From Mediterraneibacter hominis (GTDB taxonomy: Bacteria; Bacillota; Clostridia; Lachnospirales; Lachnospiraceae), in NCBI RefSeq assembly GCF_014287475.1, contig NZ_JACOPF010000001.1:1054001-1118000 (forward strand): a DNA stretch of 64,000 nucleotides, given 5' to 3'. A program made the position numbers and the translations under genes. A model generated the notes under the pieces. It was not told the origin of the DNA. It saw nothing but the letters and a program-made list of their open reading frames with translations, and ran no database searches. Below are positions 10,001 to 18,624 of the stretch, in pieces. Positions within the stretch are counted from its first letter, which is position 1, and every line of letters starts with the position of its first letter.

Positions 10001-10026
10001 CGCTTTAAAGCGCAACGCTTTAAAGC
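10001..10026 (-). promoter_or_regulatory. Twin GCTTTAAAGC palindromes in the symporter leader
   Basis: Two copies of the perfect palindrome GCTTTAAAGC (10002-10011 and 10017-10026) are spaced 15 bp centre to centre. In the symporter mRNA the copies can pair as a hairpin; as DNA they look like tandem operator sites. They lie between the -10 box and the start codon. Confidence 0.5.
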
Positions 10027-10044
10027 ATTAAAGTAAACATATAT

Positions 10045-10074
10045 AGATTAACACGGAATTTCCTTCCGTGTCAA
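10045..10074 (-). promoter_or_regulatory. Symporter promoter with operator in the spacer
   Basis: Minus-strand TTGACA (10069-10074), an 18-bp spacer and TAATCT (10045-10050). The spacer is filled by an inverted repeat with arms ACACGGAA and TTCCGTGT (10051-10071), well placed for a repressor or a MerR-like spacer-distorting activator. Confidence 0.6.
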
Positions 10075-10118
10075 CCTAATTTTTGTACCAAAGAACTTAT
10101 TTGGAAATTGGGAATTTC

Positions 10119-10130
10119 AAGTTCGAACTT
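10119..10130. promoter_or_regulatory. Palindrome AAGTTCGAACTT upstream of the symporter promoter
   Basis: A perfect 12-bp palindrome about 45 bp upstream of the -35 box, a plausible activator or repressor site. No regulator gene is adjacent. Confidence 0.35.
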
Positions 10131-10166
10131 AAATTAATTTTATACAATTCTCCTTCCCCTTATACC

Positions 10167-11543
10167 CTAAAAATTTCTTTCATTATCTGGAAACAAATCC
10201 GGTCTTAAATGTGTCATATCTGTAGGATTTTTCTCTATACGCTCGATAGGGTTTGGACAATAGACATTATAAGTCTCCCTGGAATTCATTTTTATAAATG
10301 TACCCGGATCATTTAGTGCTGCCTCTTCCTCCTTCGTCGGCCTTGGCGGACGAGTATACACATATGCAATATGAGGATACATACTATCACCCGGTGTCTT
10401 TCCAAAAACGCTCTGTTTTGTATGAAAATATAAAGCAGAATATCCACCTGCATCTACATGCGCAAGCCCTCTTGGCAAAATCACCAGATCTCCTGCTTTA
10501 AATTCATAATATTCTTCTTCACAAGTATCATCTCCCACACCAATTGTAACACTCCCGCTACCTGAAAGTATAAATTTATATTCTTCAATATCCGGATGAG
10601 AATGAGAATCGAAAGGTCTCTCCTTATCTGATGAAGCTAACTTTTCAGCTAAATTACAAATTGCTATATCATCCGTCCACGTTAATGGATAGCTTGACTG
10701 CTTCAGACCTGCATTTGCATTATAAACCGGAGGTGCATCTTTTCTTTTTAGCACACGTGCTCCTAAAACAGAAGCATTTTTCTTCGCCTCTTCTATATTC
10801 TTTTTTACATTTGTCTGTTCATCTATCGGTGTCACCTCTCTATATATTTCATTTGTATCTAAGGCTTTATAATTCTGATCTAAATCTTTTCTGTTTTCAC
10901 CTAAATCCATGTATTTTTTCTTACTTCCTGCAACTTCACCAAAGCATATTTCATGCGTTCTGGTTTGATTATAGCAAGTCAAACTACCGCTTGCCTTTAA
11001 ATTTTGCATTTCTGCCGTAGTAGGACGTTTTGGAACATCTACAGTTACAACTGGGTGCGGATATCTGTTTGTCCCTGCTGTGGTTCCATAGACTCCCGTC
11101 CGGGCATGCAGGCAGATTGCTTTCCATTCTCCTTCCATACGGTAAGGAACTTCTCTTGGAATAATAACTACTTCTAATTCCTGAAATTCATATATTTCCG
11201 TTTCAAAAGAGCATCCGCCATCGCCAAAAATAACACGCCCTTCACCTTCTAAAATATAAAAATACAGATTTATATCCGGATGATACTGCGTAACCCACGG
11301 TCTTTCAACATCTGTCTCTGCCTTTTTTTCTATATAAGTAAACATTCCCAGATCATTTACTTCAGATAACGGATAAAACCATTGCCTGCAAGCTGTCTCA
11401 TTCACATACACAGGAACTGCATCTGCCCCTCTTATAATCCTGGCTCCTGGAACTAACGGATTTTTACATGCCTCCTGCCTGTCCTTTTTACTCTGCTCTG
11501 CATCAGCATCTGTACGTACAAGTTTCATATTCAAACGATACAC
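10167..11543 (-). CDS. Double-cupin protein of the sugar locus
   Basis: A 458-residue protein made of two related cupin halves (about 30-170 and 256-400), each opening with a GAR[IV] segment and ending with a YPH-containing strand. The second half has metal-ligand candidates HSHPDIEE (H314, H316, E320/E321) and H362. The first has QYHPDINL instead, so it has probably lost metal binding. The start is GTG at 11543, seven bases after AGGAGG. As last gene of a LacI-controlled sugar operon it may be a sugar isomerase or epimerase or a ligand-binding protein. The true reaction is unknown. Confidence 0.75.
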   Translation of the reverse strand: MYRLNMKLVRTDADAEQSKKDRQEACKNPLVPGARIIRGADAVPVYVNETACRQWFYPLSEVNDLGMFTYIEKKAETDVERPWVTQYHPDINLYFYILEGEGRVIFGDGGCSFETEIYEFQELEVVIIPREVPYRMEGEWKAICLHARTGVYGTTAGTNRYPHPVVTVDVPKRPTTAEMQNLKASGSLTCYNQTRTHEICFGEVAGSKKKYMDLGENRKDLDQNYKALDTNEIYREVTPIDEQTNVKKNIEEAKKNASVLGARVLKRKDAPPVYNANAGLKQSSYPLTWTDDIAICNLAEKLASSDKERPFDSHSHPDIEEYKFILSGSGSVTIGVGDDTCEEEYYEFKAGDLVILPRGLAHVDAGGYSALYFHTKQSVFGKTPGDSMYPHIAYVYTRPPRPTKEEEAALNDPGTFIKMNSRETYNVYCPNPIERIEKNPTDMTHLRPDLFPDNERNF

Positions 11544-11597
11544 TTTTTTACCTCCTAAAAATATACACTGTTATTCATCAAAACATGTCCTCTCCAG

Positions 11598-12434
11598 CTA
11601 AGATTTTACACCGCCCGCCATAATTCCATCCATAATTTTTTCCTCAAAGATCATAACGAACACAATAATAGGAATCAAAATAATACATCCCATTGCACTC
11701 AGCAAATCCCAGGGTACATCATACGCATTTGCACGTGGTAAAGTAGATATTCCTATGGTTAGAACCTTAATCTTCTGCGAGAAAAACAGAGGTATAAAGA
11801 ATTCATTCAGGCAATTTATAAAATTAATTATGCAAATTGTCGCTATCGCAGGTTTAAGAAGCGGAATAATCACATAAAATATTTTTTGAAAAAAACCAGC
11901 ACCGTCAATTTCCGCTGCTTCTTCTATTTCTGTTGGTATCCCGCTTAAATAATTCCTTATAATCAATACAGAAAATGGAACCAGCGCGCTGATATACAAT
12001 AAAATTAATCCCGGATATGTATCAACCAGAGATAATTTTTTAAAAAAATCATATAATGGCCTTGCCGTAACAATCGCAGGGATCAGTGCAGAAAAAACAA
12101 TAATTCCATATGCAAATGTCAGTTTTTTTGTCGCGAATCTTTCGAAAGCGTATGCTGCAAGTACACAGATAAATGTAGAGATTATTAAGGTTGGAATTGT
12201 AATAATCAATGTATTTATTATTTGCGGTACTATCCCCACTTGTTCTATCAGTGTGACATAACTCTTCAGTGTAAAATGTCGGGGTATCCATTCGATTGGC
12301 ACAGCAAACAAATCTTCATTCGGTTTTATAGAAGATATAAAAATCCAATAAATAGGAATCAGAATAATAAGCGCTATCACAATAGTAATAAGCCACTGAA
12401 ATATTTTAAATGTTCTTTTCTTTGTTGTATTCAT
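11598..12434 (-). CDS. Carbohydrate ABC transporter permease (MalG/UgpE type)
   Basis: An inner-membrane permease of the CUT1 sugar-importer class. Hydrophobic segments and the EAA loop EEAAEIDGAGFFQKIFYVII (about 190-210) that docks the ATPase are evident. ATG at 12434 has AGGTG six bases upstream and is preferred to a GTG at 12443. It pairs with the MalF-type gene, whose stop is 12 bases upstream. No ATPase gene is present in the locus, so a shared MsmK/UgpC-type ATPase encoded elsewhere is likely. Confidence 0.92.
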   Translation of the reverse strand: MNTTKKRTFKIFQWLITIVIALIILIPIYWIFISSIKPNEDLFAVPIEWIPRHFTLKSYVTLIEQVGIVPQIINTLIITIPTLIISTFICVLAAYAFERFATKKLTFAYGIIVFSALIPAIVTARPLYDFFKKLSLVDTYPGLILLYISALVPFSVLIIRNYLSGIPTEIEEAAEIDGAGFFQKIFYVIIPLLKPAIATICIINFINCLNEFFIPLFFSQKIKVLTIGISTLPRANAYDVPWDLLSAMGCIILIPIIVFVMIFEEKIMDGIMAGGVKS

Positions 12435-12446
12435 ATCCTTCACCTA

Positions 12447-13325
12447 CTAATCCGAAAATTTTTTCATGCCGGCAACATTCAGTCCACTCAAAATCAACAT
12501 AATGAGGAACAATACTACTGCTATTGCAGACGCATATCCTAAATTCAAATTATTAAACGCTTCTATTAAAATTCTGTATGATAACACAGAAGTTCCATCA
12601 TAAGGCCCTCCCGACGTCATTGCATATACTAATTCGAAGTTTGTAACCCTCCACATCGTAAAGAAAATAGATATGGACATAACAGTTTTCATGATATTCG
12701 GAAGAGTAATACTGAAAAACGCTTTTATGCTGCTGGCGCCATCAATTTTAGCCGCTTCATAAATATCCCCCGGAATATATTGAAGAGCTGCCAAAACTAA
12801 AATAGCAAAATACGGTATGTCTTTCCAAAGATCCACCAAAATTACCGCTATTCTGGCCGTATCCACATTGACCAGCCAATCGAAATGGAAATTGTCAATA
12901 AATTTACCTATCAAATCATTTATAAAACCATACTGCCCGTTAAATCCCCATCTGGCGGCCCGTCCAGCAACAATCATCGGCATCGCCCAGGGAATCAAAA
13001 CAATTGTCCGCAGAAACTTCTTTCCTTTAAATTTCATATTCAATATAAGAGCCAGGCAGATTCCCAAAATGATATGAAAAGCCATAGAAACTACTGTAAA
13101 AATGATAGTAAATTCCATAGATGTAGCTATTTTATCATCCGATAACATACGAATGTAGTTTTGCAACCCTATAAAGCCACCCTGACCTCCTCGAATCACA
13201 TCCATGTCTCTAAAACTGTTAATGAAGGTCATAATCACCGGATATAACGTAGTAAGGCCCCGAACCAATATTACAGGCAGAATCATAACCCAGGGAAGCC
13301 ACCATTTTTTATTTCGTTTTGTCAC
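12447..13325 (-). CDS. Carbohydrate ABC transporter permease (MalF/UgpA type)
   Basis: A 292-residue permease and partner of the downstream MalG-type subunit. Its EAA loop reads YEAAKIDGASSIKAFFSITL (about 190-210). Five to six membrane spans are apparent from hydrophobicity. The start is GTG at 13325 with GAGG nine bases upstream. The gene follows the binding-protein gene after a 110-base gap that contains a stable hairpin, an arrangement common where the binding protein must outnumber the permeases. Confidence 0.92.
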   Translation of the reverse strand: MTKRNKKWWLPWVMILPVILVRGLTTLYPVIMTFINSFRDMDVIRGGQGGFIGLQNYIRMLSDDKIATSMEFTIIFTVVSMAFHIILGICLALILNMKFKGKKFLRTIVLIPWAMPMIVAGRAARWGFNGQYGFINDLIGKFIDNFHFDWLVNVDTARIAVILVDLWKDIPYFAILVLAALQYIPGDIYEAAKIDGASSIKAFFSITLPNIMKTVMSISIFFTMWRVTNFELVYAMTSGGPYDGTSVLSYRILIEAFNNLNLGYASAIAVVLFLIMLILSGLNVAGMKKFSD

Positions 13326-13353
13326 TAATCTCTACCTCACCATTCTTTTTAGA

Positions 13354-13384
13354 TTGGAAGGCACCGTACGAACGCGCCTTCCAA
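13354..13384 (-). terminator. Intercistronic hairpin after the sugar-binding protein gene
   Basis: Perfect arms TTGGAAGGC (13354-13362) and GCCTTCCAA (13376-13384) without a following T-run. Likely an mRNA-stabilising or partially terminating hairpin that sets the binding-protein to permease ratio. Confidence 0.55.
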
Positions 13385-13434
13385 GTATCGCATTACCCTG
13401 TCTATCGCAATACTATTCAAAATTCCCTTACTTT

Positions 13435-14688
13435 TTATTTTGTCTCGTCCGGAAAATAATTCTTCATGCATTTGTCCATAGCTTCAATATATTCTTCAAA
13501 TGTAATTTCATCACTGACATATTTCTGGAATTGTGCCCCAACTTCATTGATATATTCTGATGAATTTGAAGGAAGTGGGCGTACAACTAAATTCGTTTCC
13601 TCTAAATATGGTTTCAGTTCTTCGATCCCAGGCACGGAAAATTCAGGATCATCAATCACATCTGTCCTTGCCGGAATTCTAGAGAAGGTTTCTGCGTAAA
13701 CCTTTTGTCCTTCTAAGCTTGCCGCCCAATTCAAAAATTTCTTTGCAGCTTCTTTATGCGGAGATGCCGCATTTAATACATATTGCCATCCGTTCGCATA
13801 GGTGGTTTCTTCTCCAAGATTTAACATGGGCGCAATATAGATATCGTCTGTACCATATCTTCCTGCTGATTCATAAGTCGGCATAAAACTTGAGTAGTTC
13901 AGCATAGAGGCAACTGTTCCATCCATAATCTTTTGATTCAATTCTGTATACTGATCTGCAATCTGTGATTTTGAAGTCCAGCCATTGTCTACCATTTCTT
14001 TTAAAAATTTTACTGCCTCCTGTGTTTTTTCATCAGACCAGTCATATAAATTACCACCAAACAGGTTGATAAATTCACCTATATCATTCCAGACATACGT
14101 TTGTTCCCAGCCCCCGCCGTATCCATATACGCCGTCTTTTGAAACAGTTTCCAGATATTTCACAAATTCTTCTTTCGTCTGCACAGAATCCATACCTGCT
14201 TCTTTTACATATTTACTATTTAACCAAAAGCAAAATATCTCCATAAACATTGGAACGCCTTTTCCATCGCTCATTTCAATAAAGGATTCTGGATATGCAC
14301 TCTTTACATTATCCGTAAGCACATCGTCTAAGGGCTCAAGATAATCTGTATTAACCACCGACAAAATCATTTCCTGATCTGCCGATATTATATCGATCGT
14401 ATCGTCCCCTGAGGAAAGTATTGTCATAAATTTTGCCGTTCTGTCAGCCGTATTCGTTGGCATGGGAACTACTTCAATTTCCAATCCTGTCGCTTCTTCT
14501 GCGGCATCCAAATAATCTTGGAAGTTACTCTGCGTTGCCGCGTCATCCAGAAACATCGTAATCTTATTATCTTCTCCGCTTTTTTCTGTATCTTTTTTTG
14601 CCCCGTCTCCACTCGGTGCGCCACAGCCGCTTAACAGTCCTGCTAGCATTGATACACATAAAAATGTACTAATCACTTTTCTTCTCAT
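13435..14688 (-). CDS. Sugar ABC transporter substrate-binding lipoprotein
   Basis: A 417-residue extracellular solute-binding protein of family 1. The N-terminus MRRKVISTFLCVSMLAGLLS ends in a lipobox with Cys22 as the predicted lipidated residue, followed by a Gly/Lys/Glu-rich tether. The mature domain contains family-1 elements such as SADQEMILSVVNTDYLEPLDD. It captures the sugar for the downstream permeases. Substrate is unknown; the dehydrogenase and isomerase partners suggest a cyclitol, uronate or modified hexose. Confidence 0.92.
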   Translation of the reverse strand: MRRKVISTFLCVSMLAGLLSGCGAPSGDGAKKDTEKSGEDNKITMFLDDAATQSNFQDYLDAAEEATGLEIEVVPMPTNTADRTAKFMTILSSGDDTIDIISADQEMILSVVNTDYLEPLDDVLTDNVKSAYPESFIEMSDGKGVPMFMEIFCFWLNSKYVKEAGMDSVQTKEEFVKYLETVSKDGVYGYGGGWEQTYVWNDIGEFINLFGGNLYDWSDEKTQEAVKFLKEMVDNGWTSKSQIADQYTELNQKIMDGTVASMLNYSSFMPTYESAGRYGTDDIYIAPMLNLGEETTYANGWQYVLNAASPHKEAAKKFLNWAASLEGQKVYAETFSRIPARTDVIDDPEFSVPGIEELKPYLEETNLVVRPLPSNSSEYINEVGAQFQKYVSDEITFEEYIEAMDKCMKNYFPDETK

Positions 14689-14706
14689 AATTTTCCCTCC
14701 ATAATT

Positions 14707-15867
14707 TTAATAATTTTTCAAACATACATCTGTCCATTGATTCGTTTTGTTACTTTTGACACATGCCTCTACAATCTTAGATACATAACAACCATCGGAA
14801 AACTCCGGACTTTTCATTGATATATTTTTTTGTGACAAACTCTGGTAAAAAATTTTAACTCCATTCGTTAACGCATCTTTCCATCCTACCGGATGTCCAC
14901 TTGGCAAATCAACGAATTTTCTTACTTCATTGGACAGATTTTCCGGACCTGCACAGAGGATTTCATTTCCTCTGTCTCTGTGACCTATCCACAGTTTGTC
15001 TGGATTTTCCTGTGTCCATTCACAAGATTCTTTTGTACCGCTAATCAACAATTTCAACCCATTCTTTTTCCCGGCACATACCTGCGTAACATTTATCGTT
15101 CCTATCGTTCCGTCTTCCAGACGAAATAAAATATATGCCGCATCCTCATTTTCTACACTTATTTCCTTTGTGCCCACAGGCTCATTGTTTTGTTTATTGT
15201 TTCCAGAAAATGTATCCCCTTGTCCGGCATACTTTCTATATGCATATTGTCTATGGAATTTGGCATAAACAGATACAATTCTCTGTTCTGTCACATATTG
15301 AATTGTATCAAAACAATGCGAGCCTATATCTGCCACCGCTCTGGATTCACCTCCTTTTTCCGTCTGTATTCTCCAATCAAAGTCCGTGTCATATAATAAC
15401 CAGTCCTGTAAGTATTCTGCCTGGAGATGACTGATTTTTCCTAAATGGTTATGTATATATCTATCGTGAATTTCTTGAACCATTAAGTTATTTCTATAAT
15501 TAAAATTAACTGCTGTTCTTTTTTGTTTTTCACAGGCGAGTCTAACTAATTCCTCCCCCTCTTCCGAACGCAATGTCAATGGTTTTTCACTATACACATG
15601 ACAATTATAGTTTAAAATCATTTTGTTGATATCATAATGCATAAAATTAGGTGTACAATTATGCACAACATCTAATTTTTCTGTCTGCAGCATCTGACTG
15701 CAGTCCGTATAAAAATTTTCTATTCGATTGTCCCCACACCAGCTTTCCATTTCTGCATTTGTATCTGCCGCTGCAACGATTTCTACACTTGGTATTCTCC
15801 GCAGAGCCTCTATATGTTGTTTACCTATGAACCCTAATCCAATCACAGCTACTCTAAATTTCTGCAT
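14707..15867 (-). CDS. Gfo/Idh/MocA-family NAD(P)-dependent oxidoreductase
   Basis: A 386-residue dehydrogenase with Rossmann fingerprint VAVIGLGFIGKQHIEAL at the N-terminus and the EKPLTLRSEEGEEL segment carrying the conserved catalytic-region Lys. These enzymes oxidise or reduce sugar and cyclitol hydroxyls (inositol 2-dehydrogenase, 3-keto-sugar enzymes). ATG at 15867 is one base after the upstream isomerase stop, with AAAGGGG upstream; a longer frame to 15897 is rejected. The exact substrate is unresolved. Confidence 0.88.
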   Translation of the reverse strand: MQKFRVAVIGLGFIGKQHIEALRRIPSVEIVAAADTNAEMESWCGDNRIENFYTDCSQMLQTEKLDVVHNCTPNFMHYDINKMILNYNCHVYSEKPLTLRSEEGEELVRLACEKQKRTAVNFNYRNNLMVQEIHDRYIHNHLGKISHLQAEYLQDWLLYDTDFDWRIQTEKGGESRAVADIGSHCFDTIQYVTEQRIVSVYAKFHRQYAYRKYAGQGDTFSGNNKQNNEPVGTKEISVENEDAAYILFRLEDGTIGTINVTQVCAGKKNGLKLLISGTKESCEWTQENPDKLWIGHRDRGNEILCAGPENLSNEVRKFVDLPSGHPVGWKDALTNGVKIFYQSLSQKNISMKSPEFSDGCYVSKIVEACVKSNKTNQWTDVCLKNY

Positions 15868-15868
15868 G

Positions 15869-16801
15869 TTATACCCCTTTCTCTGGATAAGCAACAAATT
15901 GCTTTAAGTATTCTCTGCTGATCTTCAAAGCGTTTTCAATACCCTCTTTGCTGTTTTCAAAAGACTTATCTTCAATTTCTATACAGGCGGGACCATCATA
16001 TCCGACTTCCAACAACGCCGCAATATACTCTCCCCAGTCTACATCTCCGTGTCCAGGAATTCTTGGGGTCATATAAGATAATGGAGTCGCTAACACCCCC
16101 ACCTCACTCCTAGCGTTCTTATTTAGTTTTATATCTTTATAATGCACATGGAATATTTTATCTTTAAATTCATAAACAGGCTTAATATAATCTATTTCCT
16201 GCCATATAAAATGAGATGGATCATAATTTAGTCCCAGATTAGGACTTTTTAATTTTTCAAATAATTGCCTCCAGATAGCCGGTGATATTGCAATATTTTT
16301 CCCGCCCGGCCATTCATCCTCTGTAAATAGCATAGGGCAATTTTCAATCGCAATCCTCACTCCTAAATTTTCTGCAAAATTCAAAAGAGGATTCCAGACT
16401 TTTTCTGCCAGTTTTAAATTCTCTGGCACATTTAGCTGCGGAACTCTTCCTATAAAAGTAGTCACCATATTTACATTCAGTTTCTTTGCCGCTACTATAA
16501 CTTTTTTTAAATGTTCAATATACTGCGTTCTTTTTTCTAAATCCGGTTCTAACACATTTGGATAATATGCTAATGCAGATATTTCTACTTTCTTTTTTTT
16601 ACAGTATTTCAAAATATGTGTTATATATTCATTATCCAGTTCATCCACATCAATATGTGTAACTCCTGCATAGCGCCTTTCAGCCTTTTCTCTGGGCCAG
16701 CAGGATACTTCTATACATTCAAACCCATTTTCAGATGCAAAGTCAACGACTTCTTCAAATGAATATTGATCCATAACAGCCGTAACAAATCCCTGCCTCA
16801 T
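15869..16801 (-). CDS. Sugar phosphate isomerase/epimerase (TIM barrel, AP endonuclease 2 fold)
   Basis: A 310-residue protein of the xylose-isomerase-like TIM-barrel group. Likely divalent-metal ligands are seen in order: Glu of AIENCPM (about residue 152), Asp of NYDPSHF, His of HVHYKD and Glu of CIEIED. Relatives include IolE, IolI, LigM-type and 3-keto-sugar epimerases. It is the first gene of the operon, directly downstream of the LacI-regulated promoter, and its product probably acts with the adjacent Gfo/Idh dehydrogenase. Confidence 0.88.
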   Translation of the reverse strand: MRQGFVTAVMDQYSFEEVVDFASENGFECIEVSCWPREKAERRYAGVTHIDVDELDNEYITHILKYCKKKKVEISALAYYPNVLEPDLEKRTQYIEHLKKVIVAAKKLNVNMVTTFIGRVPQLNVPENLKLAEKVWNPLLNFAENLGVRIAIENCPMLFTEDEWPGGKNIAISPAIWRQLFEKLKSPNLGLNYDPSHFIWQEIDYIKPVYEFKDKIFHVHYKDIKLNKNARSEVGVLATPLSYMTPRIPGHGDVDWGEYIAALLEVGYDGPACIEIEDKSFENSKEGIENALKISREYLKQFVAYPEKGV

Positions 16802-16833
16802 ATAAACTCTCCTTTCTTATTTTTTACTTTTTT

Positions 16834-16881
16834 ATGTAATTTTTACATTATAATTATATTATTAATTGACATTCTTTTCAA
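16834..16881 (-). promoter_or_regulatory. Sugar operon promoter with LacI-family operator
   Basis: Minus-strand TTGAAA (16876-16881), 17-bp spacer and TATAAT (16853-16858). The inverted repeat ATGTAATTTTTACAT (16834-16848) covers the expected start site. It matches the operator in front of the divergent regulator gene. Confidence 0.8.
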
Positions 16882-16945
16882 TAGCATATATAATTTTCAT
16901 TAATATAAGCAATATACTCTTTTATTTTTAAGCATTTTCACTAAT

Positions 16946-16965
16946 TATAATGTAAATTTTACATT
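16946..16965 (+). promoter_or_regulatory. LacI-family regulator promoter and autoregulatory operator
   Basis: TATAAT (16946-16951) overlaps AATGTAAATTTTACATT (16949-16965), an inverted repeat with 8-bp arms and a single central base. It shares ATGTAA-N3-TTACAT with the site at 16834-16848; the centres are 116 bp apart, about eleven helical turns. Confidence 0.78.
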
Positions 16966-16986
16966 ATATTGTAACAGGAGGTTATT

Positions 16987-17991
16987 ATGGCTATTTCAAA
17001 AACTGTATCTATCGCAAAGATTGCTAAGCAAGCAAACGTATCTATTGCAACCGTATCACGTATCATAAATAAAAGTGGACGTGTAAAGCCCGAAACTGTA
17101 CAAAAAGTAATGCAGGCTATTTCGGACTTTGGCCTAACTCCAAAAGATTTCCATATATTGGAAAATGACAGCAGCCGGAATGCAATCCTTGTATGTTTCC
17201 CGGATTTTAGAAATCCCTTTTACGCCGATATAATTGACGGAATCCAAAAAGCGGCTGCCTCTAGAGGATTTCGTACCTTTTACTATGAGGCATCCGATTA
17301 TAAAAATGCATTAAATGAATATGAAATTATCATGGAACAGAACAATTTTGCCGGACTACTTCTGGCTCACAATATTCCGGATGAAGAAAAGCTAAGCAGA
17401 TTACGCCTAAAATATCCTGTTGTAATGTGTTCTGAACATTGTAATGCCCCAGAGATTTCATTCGTGTCGATTGATGATATATATTCATCACAAATTGCGA
17501 TCAATTACCTGCTTTCTACTGGCAGAACCCGTATTGCATTAATAAACAGTATGCTAACAAACGCCTATGCCAGATTCCGAGAAAAAGGATTTCTGGAAGC
17601 ATTATCAAAGGCTGGTTTAATTCCGAATAATGATTGGATCATACATATATCCAATATTGATTTTGATATAACCGTTTCCGTTATATCAGCCTTGTTAAAG
17701 GAACAAGATCGTCCTGATGCTTTCTATTGCGTATCTGACGTTTGTGGAGCAGCCGCGATAAAAGCCATCCAAAACAGTAATCTACGGGTGCCTGAAGATA
17801 TTGCCGTAATCGGATTTGATAATATCGATTTGGCTAAAATGGTAGTGCCCTCCTTAACTACCATTAGCCAGCCTAAAATGCAAATGGGACATCAATCATG
17901 CGAATTATTATTAAATTTAATAGAAAATCCATCTTCGCCAACCCAGCACATATTGCTAAATACAGAACTAATCGTAAGAGATTCCACATGA
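16987..17991 (+). CDS. LacI-family transcriptional regulator of the sugar locus
   Basis: A 334-residue repressor with an N-terminal helix-turn-helix (SIAKIAKQANVSIATVSRII, about residues 8-27) and hinge, then a periplasmic-binding-protein-like effector domain with DIAVIGFDNIDLAKMVVPSLTT near the C-terminus. AGGAGG lies six bases before the ATG. It is divergent from the sugar operon; the two similar palindromes in the 185-bp gap are its most likely operators. The inducer would be the transported sugar or a metabolite. Confidence 0.93.
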   Translation: MAISKTVSIAKIAKQANVSIATVSRIINKSGRVKPETVQKVMQAISDFGLTPKDFHILENDSSRNAILVCFPDFRNPFYADIIDGIQKAAASRGFRTFYYEASDYKNALNEYEIIMEQNNFAGLLLAHNIPDEEKLSRLRLKYPVVMCSEHCNAPEISFVSIDDIYSSQIAINYLLSTGRTRIALINSMLTNAYARFREKGFLEALSKAGLIPNNDWIIHISNIDFDITVSVISALLKEQDRPDAFYCVSDVCGAAAIKAIQNSNLRVPEDIAVIGFDNIDLAKMVVPSLTTISQPKMQMGHQSCELLLNLIENPSSPTQHILLNTELIVRDST

Positions 17992-18020
17992 AAATGAATA
18001 AGTAACCTCTTTGAACACAA

Positions 18021-18055
18021 AAAAGGCGTTGATATTTTATGTTTCAACGCCTTTT
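18021..18055. terminator. Bidirectional terminator between lacI-type gene and mgsA
   Basis: Arms AAAAGGCGTTGA (18021-18032) and TCAACGCCTTTT (18044-18055) make a perfect 12-bp stem bordered by A and T runs on both strands, serving two convergent genes. Confidence 0.88.
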
Positions 18056-18116
18056 GCATATTCTTTCACCTATTTACAAATATAAATAACATTCATTTCC
18101 GTCATTTATATTTTTC

Positions 18117-18593
18117 TTATTTCATTTTTTCAACCCGTTCTTGAATCGTCTTATTAAAGTTCTCTATACGCCGGCTGTAAATTTCAGACATATATTCAGA
18201 GTGCAGCATAAAATCTGCCGTCGCCAGATTATTGGCGATTGGAATATCATATACAACTGCAATACGAAGGAGCGCCTTAACGTCAGGATCATGCGGCTGC
18301 GCCTCTAATGGATCCCACAGAAAAATCATAAAATCAATCTGTCCTTCTACTATTTTTGCACCGATCTGCTGATCTCCGCCCAGCGGCCCGCTGCAATATC
18401 CTTTTACCGGAAGTCCTGTGCGCTCAGAAATCAGTCTCGCAGTCGTTCCCGTACCACACAGGAAATGACTTTTAAGCACTTCCTTATTTCTGTCACACCA
18501 GTCCACCAACTCTTTTTTCTTTCCGTCATGCGCTACCAACGCAATATGTTTTGCTTTTCCTATTTCCATTGTCACATAGTTTTCATTTAACAT
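18117..18593 (-). CDS. mgsA: Methylglyoxal synthase
   Basis: MgsA converts dihydroxyacetone phosphate into methylglyoxal and phosphate, a glycolytic bypass used under phosphate limitation or sugar overload. The 158-residue protein shows HDGKK near residue 22, the phosphate-binding GTGTT (47-51) and GPLGGDQQIGA with catalytic Asp74. Length and motifs are canonical. It lies 31 bases downstream of the ABC permease gene but is functionally unrelated. Confidence 0.95.
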   Translation of the reverse strand: MLNENYVTMEIGKAKHIALVAHDGKKKELVDWCDRNKEVLKSHFLCGTGTTARLISERTGLPVKGYCSGPLGGDQQIGAKIVEGQIDFMIFLWDPLEAQPHDPDVKALLRIAVVYDIPIANNLATADFMLHSEYMSEIYSRRIENFNKTIQERVEKMK

Positions 18594-18624
18594 CCTATTC
18601 CCTCCTGTCTGTTACGGAAGTTCA

